From assembly GCA_016192825.1 (NCBI GenBank), contig JACPTK010000123.1, forward strand, positions 154,076 to 218,075: a stretch of DNA of 64,000 nucleotides. The letters run 5' to 3'. A program made the position numbers and the translations under genes. The DNA is from Betaproteobacteria bacterium. Lineage in GTDB: Bacteria > Pseudomonadota > Gammaproteobacteria > Burkholderiales > SG8-41. The notes under the pieces are model-generated. The model was not told the DNA's origin and searched no databases. It was given only the letters and a program-made list of their open reading frames with translations. Positions 36,878-46,122 of this stretch are shown piece by piece. How positions within the stretch are numbered: position 1 is the stretch's first letter; the number at the start of each line of letters is the position of its first letter.

Positions 36878-38718
36878 AGGGCCCGCTCCAGCTGATCGCG
36901 CACGTCGTAGAGCTCCTTCGGCATTCGCGCCTTGAGCTTGTCGAACAACTCGGCGTGGTCCTGCACTTCCTTGCGCCACGCGGCGGGGTCGACCCTGGTC
37001 AATTCCTCGAAGCGCTCGCGGGCGAAGCCCTCGAGGCCCGTCCAGTCGAGATCCTCGTAGCGCGGCTGCAGGCCGAGCGGCGTGCGAACCGCCTGCGCCT
37101 TGCCCTCGACGCGCTCGATGATCCATTTCAGCACGCGCATGTTGTCGCCGAACCCGGGCCACATGAACTCGCCCTTCGCGTCCTGGCGGAACCAGTTGAC
37201 GCCGAAAATGCGCGGTTGGTGCTTGACGGTCTTGCCCATCTCGAGCCAGTGCCGGAAGTAATCGCCGTAGTGATAGCCGCAGAACGGCAGCATCGCGAAG
37301 GGGTCGCGCCGCACCACGCCCACCTGCCCCACGATCGCGGCGGTCGTCTCCGATGCCATCGTCGCGGCGAGATAAACGCCGTGCGTCCAGTCGGCCGCCT
37401 CGGTCACCAGCGGCACCGCCGTCGCGCGCCGCCCGCCGAACAGGAACGCGCTGATCGGCACGCCGTTCGGGTTCTCCCAGTCCGGGTCCACGCACGGAAT
37501 CTGGCCCGAATGCATGGTGAAGCGCGCGTTGGGATGCGCGGCCTTGCGCCCGTTGCCCGGCGTCCAGGGCTTGCCCTGCCAGTCGATGAGCTCCTTCGGG
37601 GGCACCCTGGTCAGGCCTTCCCACCAGACGTCGCCGTCGGGCGTCATGGCGACGTTGGTGAAGATGGTGTCGTGCCGGATCGCCGCAAGGCAATTGGGGT
37701 TGGTGATTTCCGATGTCCCAGGCGCGACGCCGAACGCGCCGGCCTCCGGGTTGATCGCGTAGAGCCGGCCGTCGCCGTGCGGCTTGATCCACGCGATGTC
37801 CTCGCCGATGGTGGTGACCTTCCAGCCCTTGTCCCGGAAGGCCTTCGGCGGCACCAGCATCGCGAGATTGGTCTTGCCGCACGCGCTGGGAAAAGCGGCC
37901 GCGATGTAATGCTTCTTCTTTTCGGGGGTTTCGATCCCGAGGATCAGCATGTGCTCGGCAAGCCAGCCCTGCTCCTTCGCCATGATCGAGGCGATTCGCA
38001 GCGCGAGGCACTTCTTGCCCAGCAGCGCGTTGCCGCCGTAGCCGCTGCCGAACGACCAGATCTCCCTGGTCTCCGGGTAATGCACGATGTACTTGTTCTG
38101 CTTGTTGCTCGGCCACACCGCGTCCTTCTCGCCCGGCGCGAGCGGCGCGCCGACCGAGTGCACGCACGGCACGAAATAGCCGTTCGCGCCCAGCACGTCG
38201 AGGACCTTGCGGCCGATGCGCGTCATGAGCTTCATGTTGGCCACGACGTACGGCGAGTCGGTGAGCTCCACGCCGATGTGGGCGATGTGCGAGCCAAGCG
38301 GCCCCATGCTGTACGGGATCACGTACATCGTGCGCCCGCGCATGCAGCCGTCGAAGAGCTTGCCGAGGGTCGCGCGCATCTCGCCCGGCGCCACCCAGTT
38401 GTTGTTGGGGCCGGCGTCCTCCTGGTTGCGGGGGCACACGAACGTGCGGTCCTCCATGCGCGCGACGTCATCGGGATCGGAGCGCGCGAGGAAGCAGCCG
38501 GGGCGCTTCTGGGGATTCAGCTTGATCAGCATGCCGCTCGCGACCATCTCGTCGCACAGCCGGTCGTACTCTTCCTGCGAGCCGTCGCACCAGTAGATGC
38601 GGTCGGGCTTGGTGAGCTGCGCGATCTCGGCAACCCAAGCCTTGAGCTTGGCGTGCTTGACGTAGGCGGGGGCTGCGGGGGTCTGGGCGAGGCGGGCCGC
38701 GGTGGCAGGCTGATTCAT
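36874..38718 (-). CDS. pckG: Phosphoenolpyruvate carboxykinase (GTP)
   Basis: A 614-residue GTP-dependent PEP carboxykinase, converting oxaloacetate to PEP in gluconeogenesis. Kinase P-loop '[12 protein letters not shown]' with the reactive Cys is at about 270. Other family motifs are '[13 protein letters not shown]', '[15 protein letters not shown]', '[17 protein letters not shown]' and '[11 protein letters not shown]'. GGAGGAG precedes the ATG at 38718. The length is complete. A truncated paralogue lies at 31646-32290, next to a gfo gene just as here. Confidence 0.97.
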   Translation of the reverse strand: MNQPATAARLAQTPAAPAYVKHAKLKAWVAEIAQLTKPDRIYWCDGSQEEYDRLCDEMVASGMLIKLNPQKRPGCFLARSDPDDVARMEDRTFVCPRNQEDAGPNNNWVAPGEMRATLGKLFDGCMRGRTMYVIPYSMGPLGSHIAHIGVELTDSPYVVANMKLMTRIGRKVLDVLGANGYFVPCVHSVGAPLAPGEKDAVWPSNKQNKYIVHYPETREIWSFGSGYGGNALLGKKCLALRIASIMAKEQGWLAEHMLILGIETPEKKKHYIAAAFPSACGKTNLAMLVPPKAFRDKGWKVTTIGEDIAWIKPHGDGRLYAINPEAGAFGVAPGTSEITNPNCLAAIRHDTIFTNVAMTPDGDVWWEGLTRVPPKELIDWQGKPWTPGNGRKAAHPNARFTMHSGQIPCVDPDWENPNGVPISAFLFGGRRATAVPLVTEAADWTHGVYLAATMASETTAAIVGQVGVVRRDPFAMLPFCGYHYGDYFRHWLEMGKTVKHQPRIFGVNWFRQDAKGEFMWPGFGDNMRVLKWIIERVEGKAQAVRTPLGLQPRYEDLDWTGLEGFARERFEELTRVDPAAWRKEVQDHAELFDKLKARMPKELYDVRDQLERAL

Positions 38719-38867
38719 GTTCTCCTCCGGTGCGCTGGATTTTACACCAAAACCGCCTGCGCGCCGCGCCTGTCCCATGAACTGGACGCCAGGGTCGGCG
38801 CGAAAAAACGAACAATGACAGCAGCGCCGCCTTTGTTTCCCGCCGTCTTTGCACGTTAAGCGCAATT

Positions 38868-39569
38868 TCAACGTTTCTGAAATTGCGCTTTGCCGAACAG
38901 GATGTCCCACGACTTGTCGCTGTGCGGCGCCTGGTTGGCCGCCGACTGGCCCGCGAGCACCTTGAGCGCGCGCTGCACGGCGGGCCGCGCGTCGATCTCG
39001 TCGAACCAGCGCTTGACGTTCGGATACTCGTTGATATTCACGCCGCGGTTCTCGGCGCCCCGCAGCCACGGGAAGCACGCGATGTCCGAGATCGTATACT
39101 CGCTGCCCGCGGTATGGCGCGCCTCGCCGAGCCGCCGGTCCAGCACTCCCGTCAGCCGGTTCGCCTCGTTGGTGTAGCGGTCGATCGCGTACTGGATCTT
39201 CTCCTTGGAATAGCGGCGGAAGTGGTTCGCCTGCCCCATCATCGGGCCGAGTCCGCCCATCTGCCACATCAGCCATTGCGTGCAGGCCCAGCGCGCGCGC
39301 AGGTCGGCCGGCAGCAGCTTGCCGGTCTTGGACGCTATATAGAGCAGGATCGCCCCGCTCTCGAACACCGAGATCGGCCTGCCATCCGGGCCGTCGCTGT
39401 CCACGATCGCCGGAATGCGGTTGTTGGGGCTGACTTTCAGGAACTCGGGCTTGAACTGCTCGCCTTCCCGGATGTTGACGGCATGAATGCGGTACGGAAG
39501 CCCGGTTTCCTCGAGCGCGATATGCACTTTGTGGCCGTTGGGCGTGGGCCAGGTGTAGACGTCGATCAT
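38868..39569 (-). CDS. Glutathione S-transferase (YfcG/Ure2-like)
   Basis: A 233-residue GST. The thioredoxin-like domain opens '[20 protein letters not shown]', and 'NNRIPAIVD' holds the conserved cis-Pro. '[13 protein letters not shown]' supplies the glutathione gamma-Glu contact. The helical domain has '[11 protein letters not shown]'. The start at 39569 has CGGAG upstream. This class acts as a disulfide-bond oxidoreductase with glutathione. Confidence 0.9.
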   Translation of the reverse strand: MIDVYTWPTPNGHKVHIALEETGLPYRIHAVNIREGEQFKPEFLKVSPNNRIPAIVDSDGPDGRPISVFESGAILLYIASKTGKLLPADLRARWACTQWLMWQMGGLGPMMGQANHFRRYSKEKIQYAIDRYTNEANRLTGVLDRRLGEARHTAGSEYTISDIACFPWLRGAENRGVNINEYPNVKRWFDEIDARPAVQRALKVLAGQSAANQAPHSDKSWDILFGKAQFQKR

Positions 39570-39640
39570 GGCGTTCTCCGTGAAAAGCCTGCATCCTACC
39601 AATTATCATCGCGACGAGGTAAGCCGAACACGGCAGGAGC

Positions 39641-39688
39641 CGGATTCGAGATGCGGGATTCGGGATACGGGATTCGGGATACGAGATG
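39641..39688 (+). repeat. Iterated-word array (GGGATTCGGGATACG)
   Basis: Two and a half copies of GGGATTCGGGATACG with flanking near copies, in the spacer between the GST and MFS genes. A possible short reverse-complement echo (GATCCCGCATCGC) lies at 39735-39747. Confidence 0.75.
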
Positions 39689-39775
39689 GCATGGCGCTCA
39701 GCTTGGTAAACTGCCGTTTCGATTAATTCGCCCTGATCCCGCATCGCCTAACACGGACCGCGCCCTCCCACGACC

Positions 39776-41011
39776 ATGTCGCATTCCCCGCTCCGGTCAT
39801 GGTGGCTGCCGCCCGGCACGCATCCGGACGCGAGCCTCATCCTCACCTCCCGCGGCATTCGCGCCTTCACCGACGGCTACGTCGCGCTGCTGCTGCCGTA
39901 CTATCTGACGCTGCTCGGCTACGATGCTTTCCAGGTCGGGGTCCTCACGACCGCGACCCTCCTCGGCTCGGGAGCGCTCACGCTGCTGGTAGGCGTATTC
40001 GCCTACCGCTTTCGCCTGCACGCCCTGCTCACCACCGCGTGCCTGCTGATGCTCGGCACCGGTCTCGGATTCGCGGCGATCACGGACTTCTGGCCGCTGC
40101 TGCTGATCGCGGTGATCGGGACGCTCAATCCGTCGAGCGGCGACGTGAGCGTGTTCCTTCCCCTCGAGCAGTCACTGCTGTCGCACGCCGCGGCAAGCGA
40201 GCAGCGCACCGCCGTGTTCGCGCGCTACAGCCTGGTCGGGAATCTCGTCGGCGCGCTCGGGGCCCTCGCCGCCGCCGCGCCGGGCCTGCTGGCGCAATGG
40301 GGCGTGCTCGAGATCAAGAGCGCGATGCAGGCGATGTTCGCGGCCTACGGGCTGTCGAGCCTGGCGGTGCTGGCGCTCTACCGTCGCCTCGCCTCCGCCC
40401 GCGCGCGCGGAGACGAGACGCGCGCCGCGCCGCTCGGCCCCTCGAAAGGCATCGTCTACCGGCTCGCGGCGCTGTTCAGCCTGGATGCGTTCGCCGGCGG
40501 CTTTGCCGTGCAGTCGCTGCTGGCGCTGTGGCTGTTCCTGCGCTTCGATCTCTCCCTCGAAGCCGCCGGCACCCTCTTTTTCTGGACCGGCGTCCTTGCG
40601 GCGGCGTCCTTTCTCGCCGCGCCGGCGATCGCCCGGCGCATCGGGCTGGTCAACACCATGGTGTTCACCCATCTGCCGGCGAACGTCTTCTGCGTGCTCG
40701 TCCCGTTCATGCCGTCGCTGCCGCTGGCCGTGCTGTTCCTGCTCCTGCGCGCCACCCTGTCCTCGATGGACGTGCCTGCGCGCAGCTCCTACGTGATGGC
40801 GGTGGTCTCGCCGGCGGAGCGGCCCGCCGCGGCGGGCATCACCGCCGTGCCGCGCAGCCTTGCCGCGGCCGTGAGCCCCGCTTTCGCGGGCTACCTGCTG
40901 ACGCTCTCCAGTTTCGGCTGGCCCCTCGTCATCTGCGGCGCGCTCAAGATCGTCTACGACCTGACCCTGCTCGGGCTCTTCAGGAAGATAAGACCGCCTG
41001 AAGAGCGGTGA
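39776..41011 (+). CDS. Major facilitator superfamily transporter
   Basis: A 411-residue membrane protein with about 12 hydrophobic segments. The N-terminal 'RGIRAFTDGYVALLLPYYL' and the mid-protein 'YRLAALFSLDAFAGGFAVQS' are repeated halves typical of MFS carriers. The C-terminal half has 'RSSYVMAVVSPAERPAAAG'. Substrate unknown; drug or metabolite efflux is possible. Confidence 0.85.
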   Translation: MSHSPLRSWWLPPGTHPDASLILTSRGIRAFTDGYVALLLPYYLTLLGYDAFQVGVLTTATLLGSGALTLLVGVFAYRFRLHALLTTACLLMLGTGLGFAAITDFWPLLLIAVIGTLNPSSGDVSVFLPLEQSLLSHAAASEQRTAVFARYSLVGNLVGALGALAAAAPGLLAQWGVLEIKSAMQAMFAAYGLSSLAVLALYRRLASARARGDETRAAPLGPSKGIVYRLAALFSLDAFAGGFAVQSLLALWLFLRFDLSLEAAGTLFFWTGVLAAASFLAAPAIARRIGLVNTMVFTHLPANVFCVLVPFMPSLPLAVLFLLLRATLSSMDVPARSSYVMAVVSPAERPAAAGITAVPRSLAAAVSPAFAGYLLTLSSFGWPLVICGALKIVYDLTLLGLFRKIRPPEER

Positions 41012-41110
41012 GTCGCGGATCGCGGATGGCGGATGGTGACAGCCAGCCTTGCCTCACACGGAACCAGCATCACGAACTTAGCCTGTCCGCGATCCGCTAT
41101 CCGCCAGTCA
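41010..41110. repeat. Inverted iterated-word array (GCGGATCGCGGATGGCGGAT)
   Basis: The left arm (41010-41039) has GTCGCGGATCGCGGATGGCG then GATGGTGAC. The right arm (41083-41110) has TGTCCGCGATCCGCTATCCG then CCAGTCAC, its near-perfect reverse complement. It lies between the convergent MFS and Bug genes. Confidence 0.8.
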
Positions 41111-42178
41111 CGCGCCACCAGGCGGCGGAAGCCGGCTAGCGCGCAATATGGGCGCCCACTTGTCGGACTCGGTATGAATGCGGGTAGCGAACTGCTCGAG
41201 CGGCATCGTCGCGGGCCTGAGCCCGTGCGATCGCAGCACCGGGCGCGTTGACGTATCGGAGATCACGGCCCGGATGCGGGACCGCAGCCAGGCGATCGCC
41301 ACGAGGGGCGTGTCGGCGCGCGCAAACATGCCGTACCAGCCCTCGATGTCGTAGCCGCGCAGGCCCGACTCGGCGAGCGTCGGCAGCATCGGCAATTCCT
41401 CGATGCGCTCGGCGGTAGAGACCGCGAGCGGCCTGAAATGGCGATTCGCCAGGTACGGCAGGGCGAGCGGCAGCGCCGCGAACATCAACTGCACCTGGCG
41501 GGCGGCAAGCCCGTTCAGCGCCGCCACGCCGCCGTTGAAGGAAACGTGAACCATGTTGACGGAAGCCGTCCGCCGGAACAGCTCGCCGGCCAGATGGCCG
41601 GTGCTGCCATCGCCGGAGGACCCGAAGTTCACCTCGCCCGGGCGCGGCTTGAGCCACCGGACCAGGCCCTGCGGCGAGTCCGCCGGCAGGCTCGAATGCA
41701 CGAGCAGCACGAACGGCATCGTGGCGAGCGGCGCCACCACCACGAAATCGCGGGACGGCTCGTACGGCACGTCGTGGAAATAGTGCGGATTGATCACCAT
41801 CGTCGCGTTGCTGGCCAGCAGCAGCGTGTGGCCGTCCGCCGGCGCCCGGAGCACCGCCAACGCGCCTCGCGTCGTAACCGCCCCCGGATGGCGCTCGAGC
41901 ACGACGGCATGCCGGGTATCGGGCCGGATCGCGTGCGCGGCGACGCGCGCCAGCGTATCGGAGATCGGCGCCGGCGCGGTGCTCGCCATCAGGCGGAAGG
42001 TGCGCGTCATCCGCTGCGTGCCGCGGATATCAGCCGGCCCGCTGATGGGGTATGGAATGACGATCTTGACCGGCTTCGACGGAAACGCCTCCGCCTGCGC
42101 GGCTAACCCGAATATCTGAACCGCCAGGACGCCAAGGCCGCCAAGAATACGGATCAAGATCCCTTTCAAATCGTTCAT
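41108..42178 (-). CDS. Bug-family binding protein with a small insertion
   Basis: A 356-residue receptor. The signal peptide ends near residue 31 ('AAQAEA'). The family motif 'PVKIVIPYPISGPAD' is present, but about 22 extra residues ('IRGTQRMTRTFRLM...') separate 'GPAD' from 'DTLARVAAHAIRP', which normally follows directly. The rest ('GEVNFGSSGDGSTGHLAGEL', summarised near 180) is normal. The insertion may spoil the ligand pocket. Orphan receptor with no permease beside it. Confidence 0.8.
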   Translation of the reverse strand: MNDLKGILIRILGGLGVLAVQIFGLAAQAEAFPSKPVKIVIPYPISGPADIRGTQRMTRTFRLMASTAPAPISDTLARVAAHAIRPDTRHAVVLERHPGAVTTRGALAVLRAPADGHTLLLASNATMVINPHYFHDVPYEPSRDFVVVAPLATMPFVLLVHSSLPADSPQGLVRWLKPRPGEVNFGSSGDGSTGHLAGELFRRTASVNMVHVSFNGGVAALNGLAARQVQLMFAALPLALPYLANRHFRPLAVSTAERIEELPMLPTLAESGLRGYDIEGWYGMFARADTPLVAIAWLRSRIRAVISDTSTRPVLRSHGLRPATMPLEQFATRIHTESDKWAPILRASRLPPPGGA

Positions 42179-42187
42179 CGCTCGTCA

Positions 42188-42285
42188 GGAACGGCGTGAA
42201 TCGTGATTCGTGAGTCGTGTGCCCCCGGTTGGCAGCCGTCAGCAGGCAGCAACTGCAAACTGCCCACTGCAAACTGCAAACTTTT
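42188..42285 (+). repeat. Two iterated-word arrays side by side
   Basis: First, 42188-42219 is a 32-base block identical to 3339-3370 (words CGTGAATCGTGATTCGTGAG). Second, 42240-42285 repeats AACTGCAAACTGC words. Both lie in the spacer between the Bug gene and a small unknown gene. Confidence 0.8.
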
Positions 42286-42297
42286 CATTCCTCATCC

Positions 42298-42663
42298 CTA
42301 CCGGCCGCCCTGCTCGCGCACCTGCTCCACCATGCGGTCCAGCACCTGATCGACCGAGTGCTTGATCTCTCCGTCGTCCGGGTAGCAGAGCAGCCAGAGG
42401 TCGGGAAACTCGCCGCTCACGCGATTGCGGCGGCCGAGCACGAGGCGACGGCGAGCGTCCTCGATTTCGCGCTTCAGCATGAATTCGGTGCCTTGCTCCC
42501 AGTAGATCGAGAGCGTGTCCACCTTCAGCGCCGAGCGCAGCAGGCGCACCACGAACTCGAAGCGCACCGAGTGCATCCCCATCGAGCGCAGCTGCACGAT
42601 GCGGTGGGAAGGAAGGGCTTCGCCCGCCCGCAGCGCCCTGATTTCATCTTCCCGCGAAGCCAT
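42298..42663 (-). CDS. Unknown small protein
   Basis: A 121-residue protein I do not recognise. It is mostly charged and alpha-helical by composition, with 'SMGMHSVRFEFVVRLLRSAL' near 27-46 and a Trp-rich patch 'DLWLLCYPDDGEI' near 86-98. No signal peptide or membrane segment. Codon use fits the genome. It stands alone between repeat arrays. Confidence 0.5.
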   Translation of the reverse strand: MASREDEIRALRAGEALPSHRIVQLRSMGMHSVRFEFVVRLLRSALKVDTLSIYWEQGTEFMLKREIEDARRRLVLGRRNRVSGEFPDLWLLCYPDDGEIKHSVDQVLDRMVEQVREQGGR

Positions 42664-43072
42664 CTGCAGCTTCAGTCTCGTAGCTATTCGGAGCGGCTAG
42701 GAGCTTGTCGGACTTGAGATGCGACAAGCTTCCTTAGGCAAACCGGCCGAGCAAAAGCTGGCAAGAAACGATATCGCGCGGCCCGAACCGCGGGAGACCG
42801 TGCATGCTGGCGTCGATTTGAGATGGTTTGAAGTCGCATTGTGTGTAATCGGCGGCCGGTTTTGCTTTTAGCAGCCTGATCGGACTGGTAAGTCCGACAG
42901 GCTGCTAGCGTAGCCGCAGCCATGAAGGCTGGCAAATCTATCATTTTGTTAGGTTTCCCATACCCCGTGCCGCCGGGAGACGGGGGCGCCGGCGGTCGAC
43001 GCGACGCGGGAAAAAGACTTAAGAAATAAAGGGCGCGACGCAGCTCGTGCGCCGTACACGAAGCGCGGCGGC
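42664..43072. other. Spacer with a complete palindrome, otherwise empty
   Basis: I see no gene in these 409 bases. Lower-GC patches surround the palindrome at 42869-42907. GACAAGCTTCC and GTCGGACTTGAG near 42710-42730 look like a further eroded palindrome arm. Confidence 0.5.
42869..42907. repeat. Dispersed palindrome, complete copy 1
   Basis: Arms TAGCAGCCTGATCGGACT and AGTCCGACAGGCTGCTA enclose GGTA; one mismatch plus a one-base offset. The preceding GGTTTTGCT is shared with copy 2 at 51454-51492. It could be a terminator hairpin or a REP/MITE unit. Confidence 0.75.
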
Positions 43073-43522
43073 TCAAAAGTCCACGGCTTGAACCGATTCA
43101 CCTCCCTTCCAGCGCAGCCACATGCGCAGCCGCCGGAATTCGCGCGCGTCCACGTTATCGGGCACCAGGATCACGCGCCGCGTGCGCCACGAGCCGCGCG
43201 GCCGAAGGTTGACGACCGTCATGCGGGGCGAGACGTAGCTCGCGCCCAGCAGCTCGCAATCGAGCCACTCCCCGCCGCGCGTCTGGCACGCGATCCCACC
43301 CTCTTCCCGGATCTCCAGCGCCACGATCGAATTTTCGGCGTGCAACGCCGCGTCGCGGGCCATGAAGTAGATGAGGCTGAGGGCGATGGCCAGCGAGAAC
43401 ACGGCCTTGCCCAGAACCGGGATCGGCACCAGCCACAATACGCCCGCCGCCGCGACATGCACGACGCTGATCGCGATGGCGATCAGCACGGAGGGCGCGA
43501 CGGGGATGCGCTGGAGGAGCAT
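43073..43522 (-). CDS. YgfX/CptA-like membrane protein
   Basis: A 149-residue protein with two membrane segments at about 12-32 and 36-54, then a soluble domain. The C-terminal part has the family look 'ELLGASYVSPRMTVVNLR', 'ILVPDNVDAREFRRLRMWLR'. In E. coli YgfX is paired with SdhE and affects cell shape; no SdhE-like gene is next to this one. Its start overlaps the stop of the SGNH hydrolase gene by one base (TAATG), so the two are coupled. Confidence 0.7.
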   Translation of the reverse strand: MLLQRIPVAPSVLIAIAISVVHVAAAGVLWLVPIPVLGKAVFSLAIALSLIYFMARDAALHAENSIVALEIREEGGIACQTRGGEWLDCELLGASYVSPRMTVVNLRPRGSWRTRRVILVPDNVDAREFRRLRMWLRWKGGESVQAVDF

Positions 43523-44271
43523 TAGGGCAAGCGCCTGAGCAGCGTCTTCCTGAATTTTCCCGCGATCTTCCTGAACCCGTTGGCGTTCGGGTGCAGCTCG
43601 TTCGCCCAGTCGCCGTTCTTCAGCGTGCCCGACGTCTTGACGAACTCGAAGCCCGGGCCCCGGAGGCCGGCCAGCATGTCGGCGAAGCCGTCGATGAATT
43701 CCGCGACGACGTCCTCGCGCAACGCCTTCGGCACCTTGGCAAGCCGGAGGTACGGATCAAGCCACGCCATCCACAGGAGCCTCTTGCCGAGCACGGCGTA
43801 GTCGTAGTTGTGCGTGACGATGACCGCTTCCGGCCGGTAGAGATCGCGGATGGCGACGAGGTCGCGGTAGGCATGCTCGATTTCCGCCAGGCGCCGGCCC
43901 GGCTGGCCGTCGCGGAAACACGCGCGGTAGTCCGTTGCGCCGCTGCAATCGGGACGCAGCAGCTTCAACAGGTTGTCCGCGGCGATGTCGTTGCCGCCCC
44001 CGCTGAAGAGCAGCACCCGGATGGTCGAATAACCCCTGAGCGTCTCCTGCAACACCCAGCGGCTGTGGCCGTCCACCATCTTGATCGCCTCGTCGCCCGG
44101 GTAGGCGAGGCAGAGTATGGTGTAGCGGTCCTTCCAGACGTCGCGGTCGAAGCGGTCCATCAGGTTGCCGTTGCCGGGGATCCAGTACGAGAACCACGAG
44201 TCGCCCTCCGCCAGCACGTCGGGGCTGCGCCCCTCGTCCTGCATCAGGCCTTCGTCCCAGTAAACCGCCAC
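43522..44271 (-). CDS. SGNH/GDSL hydrolase
   Basis: A 249-residue hydrolase. Start GTG 44271 is chosen because AGGAGG lies four bases upstream; sequence before it includes a palindrome arm. The catalytic Ser block is 'LAEGDSWFSYW', the oxyanion Gly and Asn are in 'LFSGGGNDI' and the Asp-x-x-His near the end is 'WANELHPNANGF'. It should cleave esters or acyl groups. No signal peptide with this start. Confidence 0.82.
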   Translation of the reverse strand: MAVYWDEGLMQDEGRSPDVLAEGDSWFSYWIPGNGNLMDRFDRDVWKDRYTILCLAYPGDEAIKMVDGHSRWVLQETLRGYSTIRVLLFSGGGNDIAADNLLKLLRPDCSGATDYRACFRDGQPGRRLAEIEHAYRDLVAIRDLYRPEAVIVTHNYDYAVLGKRLLWMAWLDPYLRLAKVPKALREDVVAEFIDGFADMLAGLRGPGFEFVKTSGTLKNGDWANELHPNANGFRKIAGKFRKTLLRRLP

Positions 44272-44303
44272 TGCGCCTCCTATCGCGGCCCGCTTCCGGT
44301 TCT

Positions 44304-44322
44304 GGCAGCCTGTCGGACTTGG
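44304..44322 (+). repeat. Half copy of the dispersed palindrome
   Basis: GGCAGCCTGTCGGACTTGG, the left arm of the palindrome, sits 33 bases upstream of the SGNH start and at the break point of a signal-peptide ORF on the same strand. Confidence 0.6.
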
Positions 44323-44524
44323 CTTGTCCAACGTACCGAAGCCGTTGCGGTTGACTGCAACCCCCGTCCAACCGGTCGTTCCATTTCCGCGACTGAAACC
44401 GCCGCTTGCAATCATCCGCGCAGCCCGCCGCGGCGGCAGGACCCGTGGCGGCCATCGTCGCGAGCAGCAACAACGCAGTGCAGCACCGGTTCGCCGGCGC
44501 GCCGCCGCACTTCGCACGCTTCAT
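44323..44524 (-). pseudogene. Possible broken exported protein, signal peptide only
   Basis: From ATG 44524, preceded by GGGGGAGAGGTGG, the frame encodes a good signal peptide ('CCTALLLLATMAATGPAAAA') and then a Cys-bearing basic stretch ('GCADDCKRRFQSRKWNDR'). Similarity to any known protein is not apparent and the frame runs into the palindrome arm at 44322. It may be the 5' end of a gene disrupted there, or chance. Confidence 0.35.
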
Positions 44525-44832
44525 GGCCACCTCTCCCCCGGAAGCGGATGGGGTCCCCACCGTGTGCCGGCAGGTTGCACTCCGTTGTCATGAGCGTCAA
44601 CTGGCAGCGCGAGAAATAAGTCCTGTGGCAGCTTCTTTTTTCCATGCCGGACGCCGCCCGCATGCCAGAGGTCATTGATTTTGGGGTCAAAGCCGTGCAT
44701 GTGCGGCCGCCCCCGGAACGACCAACCGCCTTGACGCACCCCGTTGACGGCTGCTTGTTGCGACGCCAGCCAACGCCCGGGGCAACCTCGTAACCGCGGC
44801 TGCGCTGGCAGCCGGAGTGCTAACATGAAGTG
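44525..44832. other. Spacer without a recognised gene
   Basis: 308 bases between the broken ORF and the MgtC-like gene. Nothing beyond short spurious frames is seen. Confidence 0.4.
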
Positions 44833-46083
44833 ATGGAAGACCCCCAGCTTGCCTTGCGTTTCGCGATCGCGATCGGCCTTGGCATGCTGCTCGGCCTCGA
44901 GCGCGAGCGCGCCAAGGGCGAGGAAGAGGGACTGGGGGTTCGCACCTTCGCCCTCATCGCGCTCGCGGGCGCCATCGCGGGCTACCTCGACGACGCTCTG
45001 GGCCTGACCGGGTTCGCGCTGATCCTGTTCGCCGCGGTCGTCACGATCATCGTCAGCCTCTACTGGGTGACCGCGCTGCGCGGCGATACGGGCGTCACCA
45101 CCGAGACTTCGGCGCTGCTCTGCTTCATGCTCGGCGTGCTGTGCGCGCGCGGCCAGACTCAGCTCGCGGCCTGGATGGCGGTGGCAATGGCCCTGCTGCT
45201 CGCGTTGCGGGAATGGCTGCACCGGCTCGCGCGCAAGATCGAGCCGGCGGACGTCGAGGCGACGCTCAAGTTCGGCATTGTCACCCTCATCATCCTGCCG
45301 CTGGTCCCCGACCACAATTACGGTCCCGAGCCGCTCAACGTCCTCAACCCGTACAAGATCTGGTTGATGGTGGTGCTGATCTCGGGGCTCAACTTCGCAA
45401 GCTACGTGCTGGTCAAGACCGTCGGGGCCGAGCACGGGATCGGCATCGCCGGCCTGCTCGGCGGTCTCGTCTCGAGCACGGCGGTGACGCTCGGCTTCTC
45501 CCAGCGCAGCCGTCAGCCGGGCGAGGACGCCTCCGCGCTCGCACTCGGCATCCTGCTCGCGTGGACCGTGATGTTTTTCCGGGTGGTCATCATGACCTGG
45601 CTGATCAACCCTCCGCTCGGCCTGCGTCTCGCCGTCGCAATGGCGCTGTTGTGCGTGGTCAGCCTGGGCGCCTGCTATTGGCTCTGGCGGCGGCGCAAGC
45701 AGCAGGAGCGCGGCCAGGTCGAGGCCGGGCACAACCCGTTCGAGCTCGACCAGGCGATCAAGTTCGGGCTGCTGTTCGGCGTCGTCACCTTCATCGCCAA
45801 GGCGGCGCAGGTTTATCTCGGCGACGCGGGGCTGTACCTCGCGGCAGGCGTCGCCGGCCTGACCGACGTGGACGCCATCACCCTTGCAATGGCCAACCTC
45901 GCCAAGAGCGGCGAGCAGAGCGTCACCGTCGCGGCGCGCGCCGTCGTCATCGCGGCCCTTGCCAACACGCTCGTGAAGAGCGGCATGGCCGCCAGCGTCG
46001 GCTCGCCGGAGTTGCGGCGCATCACGCTGCCGATCTCGGGATTGCTGTTCGCGGCCGGGGTCGCCGCAGCGTTCCTGATCTGA
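44833..46083 (+). CDS. MgtC/DUF4010-family membrane protein
   Basis: A 416-residue protein with about 10 membrane segments. The N-terminal 'AIGLGMLLGLERERAKGEEE' followed by 'GVRTFALIALAG' is the MgtC/SapB motif. The C-terminal half is the DUF4010 domain with 'GLLGGLVSSTAVTLGFS' and 'GVAGLTDVDAITLAMANLA'. The family is linked to magnesium or acid stress, but transport has not been shown for most members. GTG 44830 and ATG 44833 are adjacent possible starts. Confidence 0.8.
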   Translation: MEDPQLALRFAIAIGLGMLLGLERERAKGEEEGLGVRTFALIALAGAIAGYLDDALGLTGFALILFAAVVTIIVSLYWVTALRGDTGVTTETSALLCFMLGVLCARGQTQLAAWMAVAMALLLALREWLHRLARKIEPADVEATLKFGIVTLIILPLVPDHNYGPEPLNVLNPYKIWLMVVLISGLNFASYVLVKTVGAEHGIGIAGLLGGLVSSTAVTLGFSQRSRQPGEDASALALGILLAWTVMFFRVVIMTWLINPPLGLRLAVAMALLCVVSLGACYWLWRRRKQQERGQVEAGHNPFELDQAIKFGLLFGVVTFIAKAAQVYLGDAGLYLAAGVAGLTDVDAITLAMANLAKSGEQSVTVAARAVVIAALANTLVKSGMAASVGSPELRRITLPISGLLFAAGVAAAFLI

Positions 46084-46122
46084 CCGCGGGCGGCGAGACC
46101 GCAGCACACCTTTCCGGCCGTT

